From: Acidobacteriaceae bacterium
Lineage (GTDB): Bacteria > Acidobacteriota > Terriglobia > Terriglobales > Acidobacteriaceae
Assembly: GCA_025462885.1 (NCBI GenBank)
Contig: JAOAPN010000012.1
Location: 124,001-188,000 of the forward strand
Direction: 5' to 3'
DNA length: 64,000 bases
This document shows, in pieces, positions 63,840 to 64,000 of this stretch (position 1 is its first letter; each line of letters begins with the position of its first letter). The notes under the pieces are model-generated. The model did not search any database and was not told where the DNA came from. It was given only the letters and a program-made list of their open reading frames with translations. A program made the translations under genes and the position numbers.

Positions 63840-63998
63840 CTACGATCCCCCCACCCGGATCTTCAGGCCGCTCCGGAAGGTAAAAGGAAGCCCCGGATAG
63901 CCGATCGGCCCCGTATGCTGCCGGCTGAGAAGATTATCGAGCTGCGAAAACACCGTGATGTTATGCGTGACGGCAAAGGTCCCTCCCAGATCAAGCTT
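63840..63998 (-). CDS. C-terminal fragment of an outer-membrane (TonB-dependent) receptor
   Basis: 52 residues visible before TAG at 63840-63842; the gene continues past the right edge. FAVTHNITVFSQLDNLLSRQHTGPIGYPGLPFTFRSGLKIRVGGS has the alternating aromatic pattern and the GYPGLPFTFRSGLKI last strands of TonB-dependent receptor barrels. The last residue is Ser rather than the usual aromatic one. Ligand unknown. Confidence 0.65.
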   Translation of the reverse strand, partial: KLDLGGTFAVTHNITVFSQLDNLLSRQHTGPIGYPGLPFTFRSGLKIRVGGS

Positions 63999-64000
63999 CG

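Overview
The window is a GC-rich bacterial chromosome segment, most likely from an acidobacterium of the Granulicella/Edaphobacter/Terriglobus kind. This rests on the VWFA-related secreted protein family (62736-63728), a DUF5670-type mini membrane protein, a PEP-CTERM protein, a Wzi-family outer-membrane protein, TAT-exported cupin and Gfo/Idh/MocA proteins, and overall gene style. No rRNA, tRNA, phage or intact insertion sequence is visible. It is mostly housekeeping and metabolic chromosome with a few accessory patches.

Layout. 1-3.0 kb: cupin tail, YtxH stress protein, family 5 uracil-DNA glycosylase, membrane-anchored mutarotase-like protein. 3.2-10.1 kb: protein quality control (tig, clpP, clpX, lon), with a decayed SGNH-hydrolase gene between clpX and lon. 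10.1-17.7 kb, minus strand: a sulfur/methionine block, with a ThrC-family PLP enzyme coupled to a ThiS/MoaD-like sulfur carrier under a SAM-I riboswitch, and a methionine synthase split into two overlapping genes, followed by a lone nuoI. 17.7-28.4 kb: mixed genes (VapBC, cupin, UbiD, PEP-CTERM, class B3 metallo-beta-lactamase, NagX-like acyltransferase, TonB, DedA-rhodanese fusion, Dps). 28.4-31.3 kb: EmrA/TolC efflux parts. 31.6-36.1 kb: pentose use (XylB, oxidoreductase, GH43, AraD). 36.3-41.4 kb: argJ, aceE and a degenerate E1-alpha paralogue. 41.4-49.0 kb: exopolysaccharide export (Wzi, Wzz/BY-kinase, Wza, glycosyltransferase, WcaF-like acyltransferase). 49.5-52.6 kb: nitrate/sulfonate-type ABC transporter without a binding protein. 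52.7-58.8 kb: AI-2E-like fragment, cytoplasmic GH13 amylase, purQ, CpsB-type phosphatase, SDR, AKR. 59-61.4 kb: CIRCE-controlled groES-groEL. 61.6-64 kb: TAT-exported oxidoreductase, VWFA protein, tail of an outer-membrane receptor.

The two most interesting things. (1) The riboswitch-thrC-carrier unit lies next to split metH. I infer a possible carrier-protein-dependent route to homocysteine built on a ThrC-fold enzyme, feeding MetH; the alternative is ordinary threonine synthesis. (2) A dispersed ~115-bp palindromic element (5380, 52642, 54746, plus a decayed copy at 25166) has long terminal inverted repeats that change in a compensatory way between copies, and its TAG ends serve as stop codons of adjoining genes.
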